Part shown: positions 1 to 6,631 of the stretch, in pieces | Position numbering within the stretch: the stretch's first letter is position 1 | Layout: each line of letters starts with the position of its first letter | Origin: Actinomycetota bacterium | GTDB taxonomy: Bacteria; Actinomycetota; Thermoleophilia; Gaiellales; Gaiellaceae | Direction: 5' to 3' | Assembly (NCBI GenBank): GCA_019234175.1 | Contig: JAFALP010000368.1 | Location: 1 to 18,228 of the forward strand | Length of the DNA stretch: 18,228 nt | Position numbers and translations under genes: made by a program | The notes under the pieces: generated by a model | Told to the model about the DNA's origin: nothing | Database searches by the model: none | What the model saw: only the letters and a program-made list of their open reading frames with translations

Positions 1-558
1 CGCGAGCAGCGTCGGGTCCCACCGCGACGCGGGCGTCAGCTGCGACAGCAGGCCGACGAGCGACGTCTTCGGCACACCGGCGGGCGCGAGCGCGGTCTGC
101 AGGTTCGTCCACGTGATGACCGGGACGATCGCCTTGAACGGCACGCCGGCGACGGCCGCGTTCCACACGGCGCCGCCGCCGAGCGAGAGCCCGAGCGCGC
201 CGATCTGCGTGTCGGAGATCTCCGGCCGCGCCGCGAACCAGGTGAAGAGGTCCCGCGCGTCCTGGTCCTCCTTCGGCCCGTCGAGGCCGAAGAGGCCGCC
301 GGACGCGCCGGTGCCGCGCGCGTCGCACTCGAGCGTGGCGAACCCGGCCGGGGCGAGCGCCTCGGCCGCGATCGGCTCCATGTCGGTGTGCGACTGGCCG
401 AGCCCGTGGAAGAGGATGACGCCGGGCCATCCGCCTGGAGGCGGTGCTCCGTCCGGCTCCACGATGGAGCACGCGAGCTGGGTGCCGTCGGAGACGGTGA
501 CGGTGACGGGTTGCGGCGTGGCGACGCCGATTGCGGCGGCAAGAAGGAGAGTGAGCAT
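1..558 (-). CDS. Secreted alpha/beta hydrolase, S15/CocE-like (partial, 3' end off the left edge)
   Basis: The 186 visible N-terminal residues read in frame from an ATG at 558-556 to the window edge. They begin with a short hydrophobic stretch (residues 1-14, MLTLLLAAAIGVAT) that looks like a weak signal peptide lacking a basic n-region. A hydrolase core follows: the oxyanion HG at 51-52, a DARGTGASGG segment at 79-88 typical of the S15/CocE and dienelactone hydrolase groups, and the nucleophile elbow GLSLGG with Ser125. The acid and histidine of the triad would lie off the edge. The likely role is extracytoplasmic hydrolysis of an ester or peptide; the substrate cannot be told. It diverges from murI across 25 bp. 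The family call is firm at superfamily level and tentative at S15 level. Confidence 0.75.
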   Translation of the reverse strand, partial: MLTLLLAAAIGVATPQPVTVTVSDGTQLACSIVEPDGAPPPGGWPGVILFHGLGQSHTDMEPIAAEALAPAGFATLECDARGTGASGGLFGLDGPKEDQDARDLFTWFAARPEISDTQIGALGLSLGGGAVWNAAVAGVPFKAIVPVITWTNLQTALAPAGVPKTSLVGLLSQLTPASRWDPTLLA

Positions 559-583
559 GCCCCGTAGCCTACGATCACGCCGT
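559..583. promoter_or_regulatory. Overlapping divergent -10 elements for the S15 hydrolase and murI
   Basis: The 25-bp gap holds TACGAT at 570-575 on the plus strand, 8 nt before the murI ATG. It also holds TAGGCT on the minus strand (plus 571-566), 7 nt before the hydrolase ATG. Both fit TANNNT, share bases 570-571 and have no clear -35 or Shine-Dalgarno. Start sites about 7 nt past each hexamer would give 5' leaders of 1-2 nt, i.e. leaderless mRNAs. Two RNA polymerases could not open both at once, so the genes may be mutually exclusive at initiation. This is inferred from sequence only. Confidence 0.5.
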
Positions 584-1399
584 ATGGACGTGCGTGCCGT
601 CGGCGTGTTCGACTCGGGCGTGGGCGGTCTCACCGTCCTGCACGAGTGCCTCGTCACGCTTCCGCACGAGGACTTCGTCTATCTCGGCGACCACGCGCGC
701 CTGCCGTACGGGCCGCGCCCGCTCGCCGAGGTGCGCGGGTTCGCGCACGAGATCGGCGCGTTCCTCGAGGCGCAGGACGTGAAGCTCATCGTCGTCGCGT
801 GCAACACGGCGACGTCGGCGGCGCTGCCGCAGCTGCAGGAGGAGCTCGCCGTTCCCGTCGTCGGCGTGATCACGCCCGAGGCGCGCGCGGCCGTGCAGGC
901 GACGCGCACGCGCCGTGTCGGCCTGCTGGCGACGCAGGGGACCGTCGACGGCGGCCGCTACCACGACCTCGTGCGCACGCTCGACGCAGGCGTCGAGCTG
1001 ATCGCGATCCCGTGCCCTCGGCTCGTGCCGCTCATCGAGAGCGATGCGCCGTACGAGGAGACGGAGGAGGCGGTGCGCGAGTACGCGGAGCCGTTGAAGG
1101 AGGCGGGCGTCGACACCGTCATCCTCGGGTGCACGCATTACCCGCTCATCCGCCCCGTCTTCCAGCGCGTCTTCGGGCGCGACGTGACGCTCGTCCTCTC
1201 CGCCGAGGAGACGGCGCGCGAGGTGTCGGACACGCTCGCGCGCAAGCGCATCGAGAACGACACGGCGCGCACGGGGGAGTACCGCTTCCTCACCACCGGC
1301 GACCCGGCCGCGTTCCGCGAGATGGGTCGCCGCTTCCTGCAGCTGCCGATCGGCGAGGTCGAGCACGTCACGCTCGCGCAGCTGGGAGCGGCGGCATGA
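584..1399 (+). CDS. murI: Glutamate racemase
   Basis: The 271-residue protein converts L-glutamate to D-glutamate for peptidoglycan. Family signatures are present: [11 protein letters not shown] at 9-19 (Asp10, Ser11), GDHARLPYG at 35-43, the first catalytic cysteine in VACNTA (Cys73), and the second in GCTHYP (Cys183, with His185). Length matches the family's usual 260-280. The reading frame stays open far upstream to 113, but the conserved [10 protein letters not shown] begins only a few residues after the ATG at 584, and the upstream part is antisense to the hydrolase. No Shine-Dalgarno is seen and a -10 sits 8 nt upstream, so translation is probably leaderless. The stop overlaps the rph start (ATGA). 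It heads the murI-rph-rdgB operon, an arrangement known in actinobacteria. Confidence 0.95.
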   Translation: MDVRAVGVFDSGVGGLTVLHECLVTLPHEDFVYLGDHARLPYGPRPLAEVRGFAHEIGAFLEAQDVKLIVVACNTATSAALPQLQEELAVPVVGVITPEARAAVQATRTRRVGLLATQGTVDGGRYHDLVRTLDAGVELIAIPCPRLVPLIESDAPYEETEEAVREYAEPLKEAGVDTVILGCTHYPLIRPVFQRVFGRDVTLVLSAEETAREVSDTLARKRIENDTARTGEYRFLTTGDPAAFREMGRRFLQLPIGEVEHVTLAQLGAAA

Positions 1400-2109
1400 C
1401 GCGCGCGGACGGACGGAAGCCGGACGAGCTGCGCCCGCTCGAGATCGAGCCGGACTACCTCGAGCAGCCGCACGGCTCCGCGCTCGTCGTGCAGGGCAAG
1501 ACGATCGTCCTGTGCACGGCGATGATCCAGGAGGACATCCCGCGCTGGCTTCGCAACCAGGGCCGCGGCTGGATCACGGCCGAGTACTCGCTCCTGCCCG
1601 CGTCCACCGGCGACCGCGTCGAGCGCGAGGCCTCGCGCGGCAAGCAGCAGGGCCGCACGGTCGAGATCCAGCGCCTCATCGGCCGTGCCGTCCGCGCCGT
1701 CGCCGACTTCAAGGCCCTCGGCGAGCGGACGATGTGGCTCGACTGCGACGTGCTGCAGGCGGACGGGGGCACGCGCTGCGCCGCCATCACCGGCGCGTAC
1801 GTCGCCGGCCGGCGCGCGCTCGACCGCTTCGGGCTCTCGCGCACGTTCGCCGACTCCGTCGCGGCCGTCTCGGTCGGCGTCGTCGGCGGCGTCCCGCTCC
1901 TCGACCTCGACTACTCCGAGGACTCGAACGCGGACACGGACATGAACGTCGTCATGACCGGCGACGGGCGGCTGATCGAGGTCCAGGCCACCGCCGAGCG
2001 CGACCCGTTCACGCGCGAGACGCTCGACGAGCTGCTCGCCCTCGCCGAGTCGGGCATCGCCGCCATCGGCGAGCGCCAGGCCGAGGCCGCCGCCGTTGCC
2101 CTCCCCTGA
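1396..2109 (+). CDS. rph: Ribonuclease PH
   Basis: The 237-residue phosphorolytic 3'-5' exoribonuclease trims tRNA 3' ends using phosphate. The start ATG at 1396 overlaps the murI stop by 4 bp, and GGGAG at 1384-1388 is a correctly spaced Shine-Dalgarno. The N-terminus [13 protein letters not shown] is the usual RNase PH opening. The signature [18 protein letters not shown] and the downstream LIGRAVR follow, and the metal/active-site segment [12 protein letters not shown] lies near the C-terminus. Length matches the family (about 240). It overlaps the rdgB start by 14 bp, indicating translational coupling. All expected motifs are intact. Confidence 0.96.
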   Translation: MTRADGRKPDELRPLEIEPDYLEQPHGSALVVQGKTIVLCTAMIQEDIPRWLRNQGRGWITAEYSLLPASTGDRVEREASRGKQQGRTVEIQRLIGRAVRAVADFKALGERTMWLDCDVLQADGGTRCAAITGAYVAGRRALDRFGLSRTFADSVAAVSVGVVGGVPLLDLDYSEDSNADTDMNVVMTGDGRLIEVQATAERDPFTRETLDELLALAESGIAAIGERQAEAAAVALP

Positions 2110-3010
2110 CCGGCACGCGACGCTCGCCTCGCGGAACGCGCACAAGGCGCGCGAGCTGGAGCGGCTCCTTCCCGGCTGGGCGATCGAGCCGCTCGTCGCC
2201 GACGACTGGCCGGCGGAGACGGGCGACACGTACGAGGCGAACGCGCGCATCAAGGCCGTGTTCGGCCGCGAGGTGCTCGGCCCGGACGCGACGGTGATCG
2301 GCGAGGACTCCGGGCTCGAGGTGGACGCGCTCGGCGGACGGCCCGGCATCTACTCCGCGCGGTACGCGCCCGAAGGCGCACCGGCGATCGCGAAGCTCCT
2401 GGGCGAGCTCGACGGCGTCGACGCTCGCGACGCGCGGTACGTGAGCGAGCTCGTCTGCCTGACGCCCGAGGGCGAGCTCCGCGGCAGCGGGACGCTCACA
2501 GGCCGCATCGCCCGCGAGGCGCGCGGGCACGAGGGCTTCGGCTACGACCCCGTCTTCGTCCCGGACGGCGAGCGCGAGACCGTCGCCGAGCTCGGCGACG
2601 CGTGGAAGGAGCGCAACTCGCATCGCGCGCGCGCCGCTCGCGCGCTCCTCGCAGCGCTTGCGATGACACTGCTCGTCGCCGGCTGCGGCGGGACCGACAA
2701 GACGGGGATCCGCGTCCTCCGGCGCTTCTTCGCCGCCGGCCCGGTCGCGCGGAAGCTCGGCACGCGCTTCCCGCACAAGCCGGGGACGCTCCCGTGCACG
2801 GTGGACGACTCGGGCACGACCGTGCAGGCGACGTGCGCGACGGACATCTCGCTCGTGAAGCCCGACAAGGCGGTGGTGACGCTGACGGAGGCGTGGAATC
2901 ACGGTGCGAAGGCGCACACGTGGTTCTTCTTCATCCGGCGCGACGGGTCCGTTCAGTCGGTCGTGCAGGAGGGCTCGCCGTCGCCGGTGACGACGACGAC
3001 GTCGCACTGA
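2096..3010 (+). CDS. rdgB: RdgB/HAM1 XTP/dITP pyrophosphatase fused in frame to a lipoprotein-like C-terminal domain
   Basis: Residues 1-189 form a complete RdgB: the SRNAHK nucleotide loop (12-17), the catalytic [17 protein letters not shown] segment, GHEGFGYDP, and the terminal [17 protein letters not shown] helix. The enzyme hydrolyses dITP and XTP to monophosphates, cleaning the nucleotide pool. The start is TTG 2096, overlapping rph by 14 bp. Oddly, the frame has no stop where RdgB normally ends (about 190-200 aa). RARAAR (177-182), a 14-residue hydrophobic run (183-196) and the lipobox VAGC (Cys197) follow, then about 107 residues with two more cysteines (PCTV and TCAT) and a VTTTTSH tail. 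I do not recognise that domain. The only in-frame start inside is ATG 2663 (Met190), too close to the lipobox to give a normal signal peptide. It could be a real fusion, a self-splitting product or a lost stop codon. The last 80 bp overlap the end of the opposing yihY gene. Confidence 0.85.
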   Translation: MPSPDRHATLASRNAHKARELERLLPGWAIEPLVADDWPAETGDTYEANARIKAVFGREVLGPDATVIGEDSGLEVDALGGRPGIYSARYAPEGAPAIAKLLGELDGVDARDARYVSELVCLTPEGELRGSGTLTGRIAREARGHEGFGYDPVFVPDGERETVAELGDAWKERNSHRARAARALLAALAMTLLVAGCGGTDKTGIRVLRRFFAAGPVARKLGTRFPHKPGTLPCTVDDSGTTVQATCATDISLVKPDKAVVTLTEAWNHGAKAHTWFFFIRRDGSVQSVVQEGSPSPVTTTTSH

Positions 3011-3803
3011 GCTCGCGCCGCCGTTCCACCCACCAGTTCAGCTCCGCGCCGAGGATGATGATGTTCGCCATCACGTACAGCCACAGCAGGAGGATGGCCG
3101 GTCCGCCGAGCACCCGCAGCGTCACGTTCACGTCGGCGAAGCGGACGAAGATGGGGAGCACCTGGAATGTCGCCTCGAGGGCGATCGAGCCGAGGGCCGC
3201 GCCGGGGAGCACGTCGCGGATGCGTTGCGGCGCGTTCGTCAGCACGCGGTAGACGGCGACGAGGAACGTGAAGACGCCGAGGAGCGAGACCGCCACCGAG
3301 AGGACGTACGCGGCCACCGGGTCGCCGACGAAGTCGGGCGCGTAGCGCTTCAGGAGCTCGACGCCGAGCGCGCCGACGACGAGGCTCGTGAAGAGCGTCG
3401 CGATCATCGCCGCCATCACGCCGGCGGCGATGGCCTTGCCGCGGAGGAACGGCCGGTTCGGCCGGCCGTAGACGATGTTGAACGCCGACTCGAGCGAGCT
3501 GAACAGCGACGTCGACGACCACAGGAGGCCGATGCCGCCGATGATCCCGAGGGTCCGCGCGTTGTCCTGGACGCGGCGGACGAGCGTGAGGATGCTCGAG
3601 AGCGACGTGCCCGGGAACGCGCGCTTCAGCTCGCGCACGAGGAAGTCGGAGGCGTCCGCGCGGTGCGCGAGGCCGAGCAGGGAGAGCGCGAGGAAGATGA
3701 GCGGGACGAACGACAGCAGCGCGAAGTACGCCACCATCGCCGCCAGGTGCGTCCCGCGGTCGGCGAAGAACTTCGTGAAGATCGCCCGTTTGCGAAGGCG
3801 CAT
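2931..3803 (-). CDS. YihY/BrkB-family inner membrane protein
   Basis: The 290-residue protein opens RLRKRAIFTKFFADRGTHLAAMVAYFALLSFVPLIFL, the usual YihY/virulence-factor-BrkB start. It has six predicted membrane segments at roughly 20-46, 85-107, 123-150, 164-188, 199-221 and 231-255. A polar, Ser/Pro/Arg-rich tail runs from 265 to 290. The molecular function of the family is not settled; older annotation as ribonuclease BN is wrong for this family. The ATG at 3803 was chosen because the family motif begins there, although the frame is open upstream. Its last 80 bp are antisense to the end of the rdgB fusion. It diverges from the Roadblock-pyrE unit across 36 bp. Confidence 0.88.
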   Translation of the reverse strand: MRLRKRAIFTKFFADRGTHLAAMVAYFALLSFVPLIFLALSLLGLAHRADASDFLVRELKRAFPGTSLSSILTLVRRVQDNARTLGIIGGIGLLWSSTSLFSSLESAFNIVYGRPNRPFLRGKAIAAGVMAAMIATLFTSLVVGALGVELLKRYAPDFVGDPVAAYVLSVAVSLLGVFTFLVAVYRVLTNAPQRIRDVLPGAALGSIALEATFQVLPIFVRFADVNVTLRVLGGPAILLLWLYVMANIIILGAELNWWVERRRELSATSSSSPATASPPARPTERTRRAG

Positions 3804-3839
3804 GGCCTCAGTTTGGCACCGTGCTAGCCTCGGCTCCCG
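3804..3839. promoter_or_regulatory. Divergent promoter region yihY / Roadblock-pyrE operon
   Basis: Rightward, TAGCCT at 3825-3830 is preceded by TG one base upstream (an extended -10, TGCTAGCCT). It ends 9 nt before the ATG at 3840, and no Shine-Dalgarno follows, so the transcript should be almost leaderless. Leftward, the best candidate is CAAACT, reading minus and ending 6 nt before the yihY ATG; it misses the first T of TANNNT and is weak. No -35 matches either at normal spacing. Confidence 0.45.
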
Positions 3840-4220
3840 ATGGACGCGGCCCAGGCACTCGCGGATCTGACCGAGATCTCCTCCCAGGTGGAGGCGGCCG
3901 TCCTCTTCGACGAGGGCGGAAGCGTGGCCGGATCGACGCTCGCGGACGCCGCGGCGGCCGAGGCGCTCGCCCGCGCCGCCGGCGACCTGCTGGCCCGCGC
4001 GTCGTCGCTGGGAAGCGGCACGGTCACGCAGGTCGAGGCCTCGACGCCGACCGGCAGCGTCTTCGTCGTCCGCGACGGGACGCGGCTGATCGCCGCGACC
4101 ACCGCGGCCGATCCGACGACCGGCCTCGTCTTCTACGACCTGAAGAGCGCGCTGCGCGGCAGCGAAGGCGCGAAGAAGCCTCGCCGGCGCCGAACGAAGA
4201 AGGACGACGATGCGGCGTAA
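3840..4220 (+). CDS. Roadblock/LC7-domain-like protein
   Basis: This 126-residue protein is dominated by one small alpha/beta domain at about 5-105. Helix ALADLTEISSQ is followed by AAVLFDEGGSVAGSTL, a long Ala-rich helix (36-54), then the strands TQVEASTPTGSVFVVRDGTRLIAATTAADP and a final helix. This order and the hydrophobic pattern match Roadblock/LC7 (MglB-like) proteins, which usually act as regulators or scaffolds for small GTPases. No GTPase lies in this window, so the partner is unknown. A basic tail KKPRRRRTKKDDD (112-124) could bind nucleic acid or acidic membrane. It overlaps the next gene by 11 bp and is probably co-translated with it and pyrE. The domain call is by pattern recognition only. 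Confidence 0.68.
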   Translation: MDAAQALADLTEISSQVEAAVLFDEGGSVAGSTLADAAAAEALARAAGDLLARASSLGSGTVTQVEASTPTGSVFVVRDGTRLIAATTAADPTTGLVFYDLKSALRGSEGAKKPRRRRTKKDDDAA

Positions 4221-4416
4221 GGCGCTCGGGCTCGTCGGCTTCGCCACCGGCGTGTTCGCCGGCAGCGTCCTCTACCGGCGCACGCTCGCGCGCCGGCGCG
4301 AGCGCGTCGACGTCTATTTCGACGACGGCACGATGATCACGTACGTCGACGGTTCGCCCGAGGCCGACGCGGTGCTTCCGATCGCACGCGACGCGCTCGC
4401 GGCCGCACGTCGTTGA
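4210..4416 (+). CDS. Small single-pass membrane protein of unknown function
   Basis: The 68-residue protein has MRRK, then a hydrophobic segment at about 5-22 (ALGLVGFATGVFAGSVLY), then an arginine-rich stretch RRTLARRRERV. A short polar domain DVYFDDGTMITYVDGSPEAD and a C-terminal helix close it. AAGGA at 4200-4204 is a well-placed Shine-Dalgarno for the ATG at 4210, inside the end of the preceding gene. The stop overlaps the pyrE TTG start by 4 bp. I do not recognise a family. Its position suggests it works with the Roadblock-like protein at the membrane, which is inference. Confidence 0.72.
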   Translation: MRRKALGLVGFATGVFAGSVLYRRTLARRRERVDVYFDDGTMITYVDGSPEADAVLPIARDALAAARR

Positions 4417-4970
4417 ACGACGACCAGCTGCGCCGCTCGCTCGTCGAGCATGCCTACCTCGAGGGCGACTTCGTCCTCCGCTCGGGGAAGCGGTCGAAGT
4501 ACTACCTGGACAAGTACCGCTTCGAGACCCGTCCCGACCTGCTGCGCGCGCTCGGCGAGCGCATCGCCGCCATCGTGGACGAGCACGCGCCGGAGGCGGT
4601 GCGGCTGGCCGCCCCCGAGCTCGGCGCCGTCGCGCTCGCGGCCGCGGCGTCGCTCGAATCGGGCCTGCCGTTCCTCATCGTCCGCAAGGAAGCGAAGGAG
4701 TACGGGACGGGCAACCGCCTGGAGGGGCCGTTCGAGGAGGGCGAGCTCGTCTGCCTCGTCGAGGACGTCGTCACCTCCGGCGGCGCGCTCCTCGACTCGG
4801 TCGAGGCGCTGCGCGGCGCCGGTCTCCGGGTGGAGACGGCGGTCTGCGTCGTCGACCGCGAGGAGGGCGGCGCGGACGCCCTGGCCCGCCGCGCGGTGCG
4901 TCTCCGCCCTATCTTCCGGGCAGGAGAGCTTCTGGCGGAGGCGAAAAGCCCCGCAAAACCGCATGGTTGA
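4413..4970 (+). CDS. pyrE: Orotate phosphoribosyltransferase
   Basis: The 185-residue enzyme joins orotate to PRPP to give OMP, the fifth step of UMP synthesis. The N-terminal EGDFVLRSGKRSKYYLDKY is the usual PyrE opening. A Lys-rich catalytic loop VRKEAKEYGTGNRLEG lies mid-protein. The PRPP-binding motif LVEDVVTSGGALLDSV follows (Glu117, Asp118). The start TTG overlaps the previous stop (TTGA), so translation is coupled. The C-terminus reads LLAEAKSPAKPHG and stops inside the HU promoter -35. The partner decarboxylase pyrF lies one gene downstream, beyond HU. Confidence 0.94.
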   Translation: MNDDQLRRSLVEHAYLEGDFVLRSGKRSKYYLDKYRFETRPDLLRALGERIAAIVDEHAPEAVRLAAPELGAVALAAAASLESGLPFLIVRKEAKEYGTGNRLEGPFEEGELVCLVEDVVTSGGALLDSVEALRGAGLRVETAVCVVDREEGGADALARRAVRLRPIFRAGELLAEAKSPAKPHG

Positions 4971-4995
4971 GCGCATCCGGTGCCCCTGGTAGGGT
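4967..4995 (+). promoter_or_regulatory. Housekeeping-type promoter of the HU gene
   Basis: TTGAGC (4967-4972) and TAGGGT (4990-4995) are separated by exactly 17 bp. A TG one base before the -10 (TGGTAGGGT) adds an extended -10. The -35 contains the pyrE TGA stop. A start near 5002 would give a leader of about 38 nt carrying AGGAGG at 5026-5031, 8 nt before the GTG start. This is the only convincing two-box promoter with a strong Shine-Dalgarno in the window, which fits an abundantly made protein. Confidence 0.7.
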
Positions 4996-5039
4996 CATTC
5001 CGGGCCGCGAATCCCAATCGACGACAGGAGGAGAGGCAC

Positions 5040-5321
5040 GTGACGAAGCAGGAATTCGTGAACGAGGTTGCGAGGCGGAGCCAGTTGACCGCGCGCGACG
5101 CGGGCAAGGCAGTCGATGCCTTTCTCGATGCGATCACGGACACGCTGAAGAGCGGGGGCGAGGTGTCCTTCACCGGTTTCGGCAAGTTCTCGAGCCAGCA
5201 GCGCGCCGCCCGCACAGGCGTGAACCCGCGCAATCCGAGCGAGAAGGTGCACATCCCGGCAGCGCGCGTTCCGAAGTTCTCGGCCGGCAGCGCGCTGAAG
5301 TCGGCCGTCAAGGGCGGCTAG
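5040..5321 (+). CDS. hup: Histone-like DNA-binding protein HU
   Basis: The 93-residue protein bends and compacts DNA as a dimer. It has the standard HU/IHF fold: MTKQEFVNEVARRSQLTARDAGKAVDAFLDAITDTLK helices, then GEVSFTGFGKFSSQQRAARTGVNPRNP, the family signature with the Asn-Pro DNA-intercalating tip, then the C-terminal helix. GTG 5040 was chosen because it gives the canonical N-terminus and follows a strong Shine-Dalgarno. Unlike the long HupB of mycobacteria it has no Lys/Ala-rich tail. It stands as a single transcription unit between its own promoter and terminator. Confidence 0.95.
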   Translation: MTKQEFVNEVARRSQLTARDAGKAVDAFLDAITDTLKSGGEVSFTGFGKFSSQQRAARTGVNPRNPSEKVHIPAARVPKFSAGSALKSAVKGG

Positions 5322-5357
5322 CTGAACACGTAGGACGCCGTCTCCTCCGAGGATCCC

Positions 5358-5383
5358 CGAGGGGCCGCACATGCGGCCCCTCG
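5358..5383 (+). terminator. Hairpin terminator after HU
   Basis: CGAGGGGCCGC (5358-5368) pairs perfectly with GCGGCCCCTCG (5373-5383) around the loop ACAT, an 11-bp GC-rich stem 37 nt after the HU stop. No U-run follows, as is common for intrinsic terminators of high-GC actinobacteria. It ends 20 nt before the pyrF -10. Confidence 0.72.
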
Positions 5384-5402
5384 TGCGTTCCGGAGGCCCG
5401 AG

Positions 5403-5417
5403 TACATTGACCCGAAG
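5403..5417 (+). promoter_or_regulatory. -10 element for leaderless pyrF
   Basis: TACATT (5403-5408) ends 9 nt before the pyrF ATG. No -35 is visible at 17 bp because that position falls at the end of the HU terminator. GGAGG at 5392-5396 lies about 21 nt from the ATG, too far for a Shine-Dalgarno, and upstream of the predicted start site near 5415. Confidence 0.5.
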
Positions 5418-6326
5418 ATGGCGGTGGCCGTGACGCACTTCGCCGACCGCGTCGCCGACGCGGTCGAACGCAAGCGCAGCCAGATCGTCGTCGGCCTCGA
5501 TCCCGTGCCCGACCAGCTTCCCGTGGAGCTCCGCGGCGATGCGGTGCTCGGACGCGACCACGCCGCCGCCGCGTGCGCGCGTTTCTGCTGCGGGATCATC
5601 GACGCAGTCGCGCCGTACGCGGTGGCGGTGAAGCCGCAGTCGGCGTTCTTCGAGGCGCTCGGCTCCGACGGCGTGCGCGCGCTGGAAGAGGTGTGCGACT
5701 ACGCGCGCGCTGCCGAGCTGCTCGTGATCGCCGACGCGAAGCGCGGCGACATCGGCTCGACCGCGCGCGCATATGCGGCCGCGTTCGTCGAGCCGCGCGG
5801 GGACGCGGCTCCGCTCGCGGACGCGGTGACGGTGAACCCGTATCTCGGCCGCGACGCGCTCGAGCCGTTCCTCGCCGCATGCCGGCGCGACGGCGCCGGG
5901 CTCTTCTGCCTGGTGAAGACGTCCAACGCCGGCGGCGCCGACGTGCAGGACGTTCGCCTCTCCGACGGGACGGTCCTCTGGCAGCACGTCGCCGGCCTCG
6001 TCCGCGAGTGGGGTGAGGACCTCGTCGGCGACACCGGCCTGTCCGCGGTCGGCGCCGTCGTCGGCGCCACGTTCCCGCGCGAGCTGGCCGAGGTGCGGCG
6101 GATCGCACCGCAGGCGGTGTTCCTCATGCCGGGCGTGGGCGCGCAGGGCGGCACCGCCGCCGACGTCGCCCCCGCGTTCACGAGCGGCCCCGCGAGCGGC
6201 CTCGTCACCGCGTCGCGCTCGATCATCTACGCCTTCCGCGCGACCGGCGCCGACGACTGGCGCCACGCCGCCGGCGGGGCGACCGCGCGGCTCGCGCACG
6301 ACGTCTGGGCAGCGGCCGGCTGGTGA
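5418..6326 (+). CDS. pyrF: Orotidine 5'-phosphate decarboxylase, subfamily 2
   Basis: The 302-residue enzyme decarboxylates OMP to UMP, the last step after PyrE. VVGLDPVP near the N-terminus, VKPQSAFFEALG, and the catalytic ADAKRGDIGSTA (Asp106, Lys108, with the second Asp111) are present. VNPYLG, LVKTSNAGG and a C-terminal MPGVGAQGG phosphate-binding motif follow. The length and the DAKRGDIGST form mark the long subfamily 2 found in actinobacteria and some others, rather than the 230-residue subfamily 1. Its stop overlaps the LysM gene start (GTGA). Confidence 0.94.
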   Translation: MAVAVTHFADRVADAVERKRSQIVVGLDPVPDQLPVELRGDAVLGRDHAAAACARFCCGIIDAVAPYAVAVKPQSAFFEALGSDGVRALEEVCDYARAAELLVIADAKRGDIGSTARAYAAAFVEPRGDAAPLADAVTVNPYLGRDALEPFLAACRRDGAGLFCLVKTSNAGGADVQDVRLSDGTVLWQHVAGLVREWGEDLVGDTGLSAVGAVVGATFPRELAEVRRIAPQAVFLMPGVGAQGGTAADVAPAFTSGPASGLVTASRSIIYAFRATGADDWRHAAGGATARLAHDVWAAAGW

Positions 6327-6619
6327 CGCGCTACGCGGCACCGGCGGCGCTGCTCTTCGTCGTCACCGTGGCCGTGCTCGCCCTCCACTACACCGTGCAG
6401 CGTCCCGCGCACGCCGTTCCGGCTGTGACGGCGACGGTCCCGAAGGTGAAGCACGTGAAGCGAGCCGCCGCGATCACGCGGACCTACGTCGTCCTGCGTG
6501 GCGACAGCTTCTCCAGCATCGCGGTGAAGACGCACACGACCGTCGCGCGCCTCGAGCGCCTCAATCCCGGCGTGAGCACGACGGCGCTGCGCGTGGGCGA
6601 GCAGATCACCGTCAAGTAA
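6323..6619 (+). CDS. Small membrane-anchored LysM protein
   Basis: The 98-residue protein starts at GTG 6323, overlapping the pyrF stop by 4 bp. One hydrophobic segment (about 5-24, YAAPAALLFVVTVAVLALHY) is followed by a short basic linker. A single LysM domain runs 54-98: YVVLRGDSFSSIAVKTHTTV, then RLERLNPGVSTTALRVGEQITV. LysM binds N-acetylglucosamine in peptidoglycan, so the protein probably tethers membrane to wall or assists the neighbouring carboxypeptidase. There is no catalytic domain. It is unusually small for a LysM protein but complete. Confidence 0.85.
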   Translation: MTRYAAPAALLFVVTVAVLALHYTVQRPAHAVPAVTATVPKVKHVKRAAAITRTYVVLRGDSFSSIAVKTHTTVARLERLNPGVSTTALRVGEQITVK

Positions 6620-6631
6620 CCTTCCCGGCCG
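6617..6631 (+). promoter_or_regulatory. -10 element overlapping the LysM stop codon, for the carboxypeptidase
   Basis: TAACCT (6617-6622) begins with the TAA stop of the LysM gene and ends 9 nt before the ATG at 6632. No Shine-Dalgarno lies in the 9 nt between, so initiation looks leaderless. The upstream operon could also read through. Confidence 0.42.

Noticed and set aside
113..583. A 157-codon N-terminal extension of the murI frame
   Set aside because: It is antisense to the S15 hydrolase, shows no recognisable domain, and the canonical MurI N-terminus begins at 584.
5392..5396. GGAGG as Shine-Dalgarno for pyrF
   Set aside because: It lies about 21 nt from the ATG and upstream of the predicted -10, too far to act.
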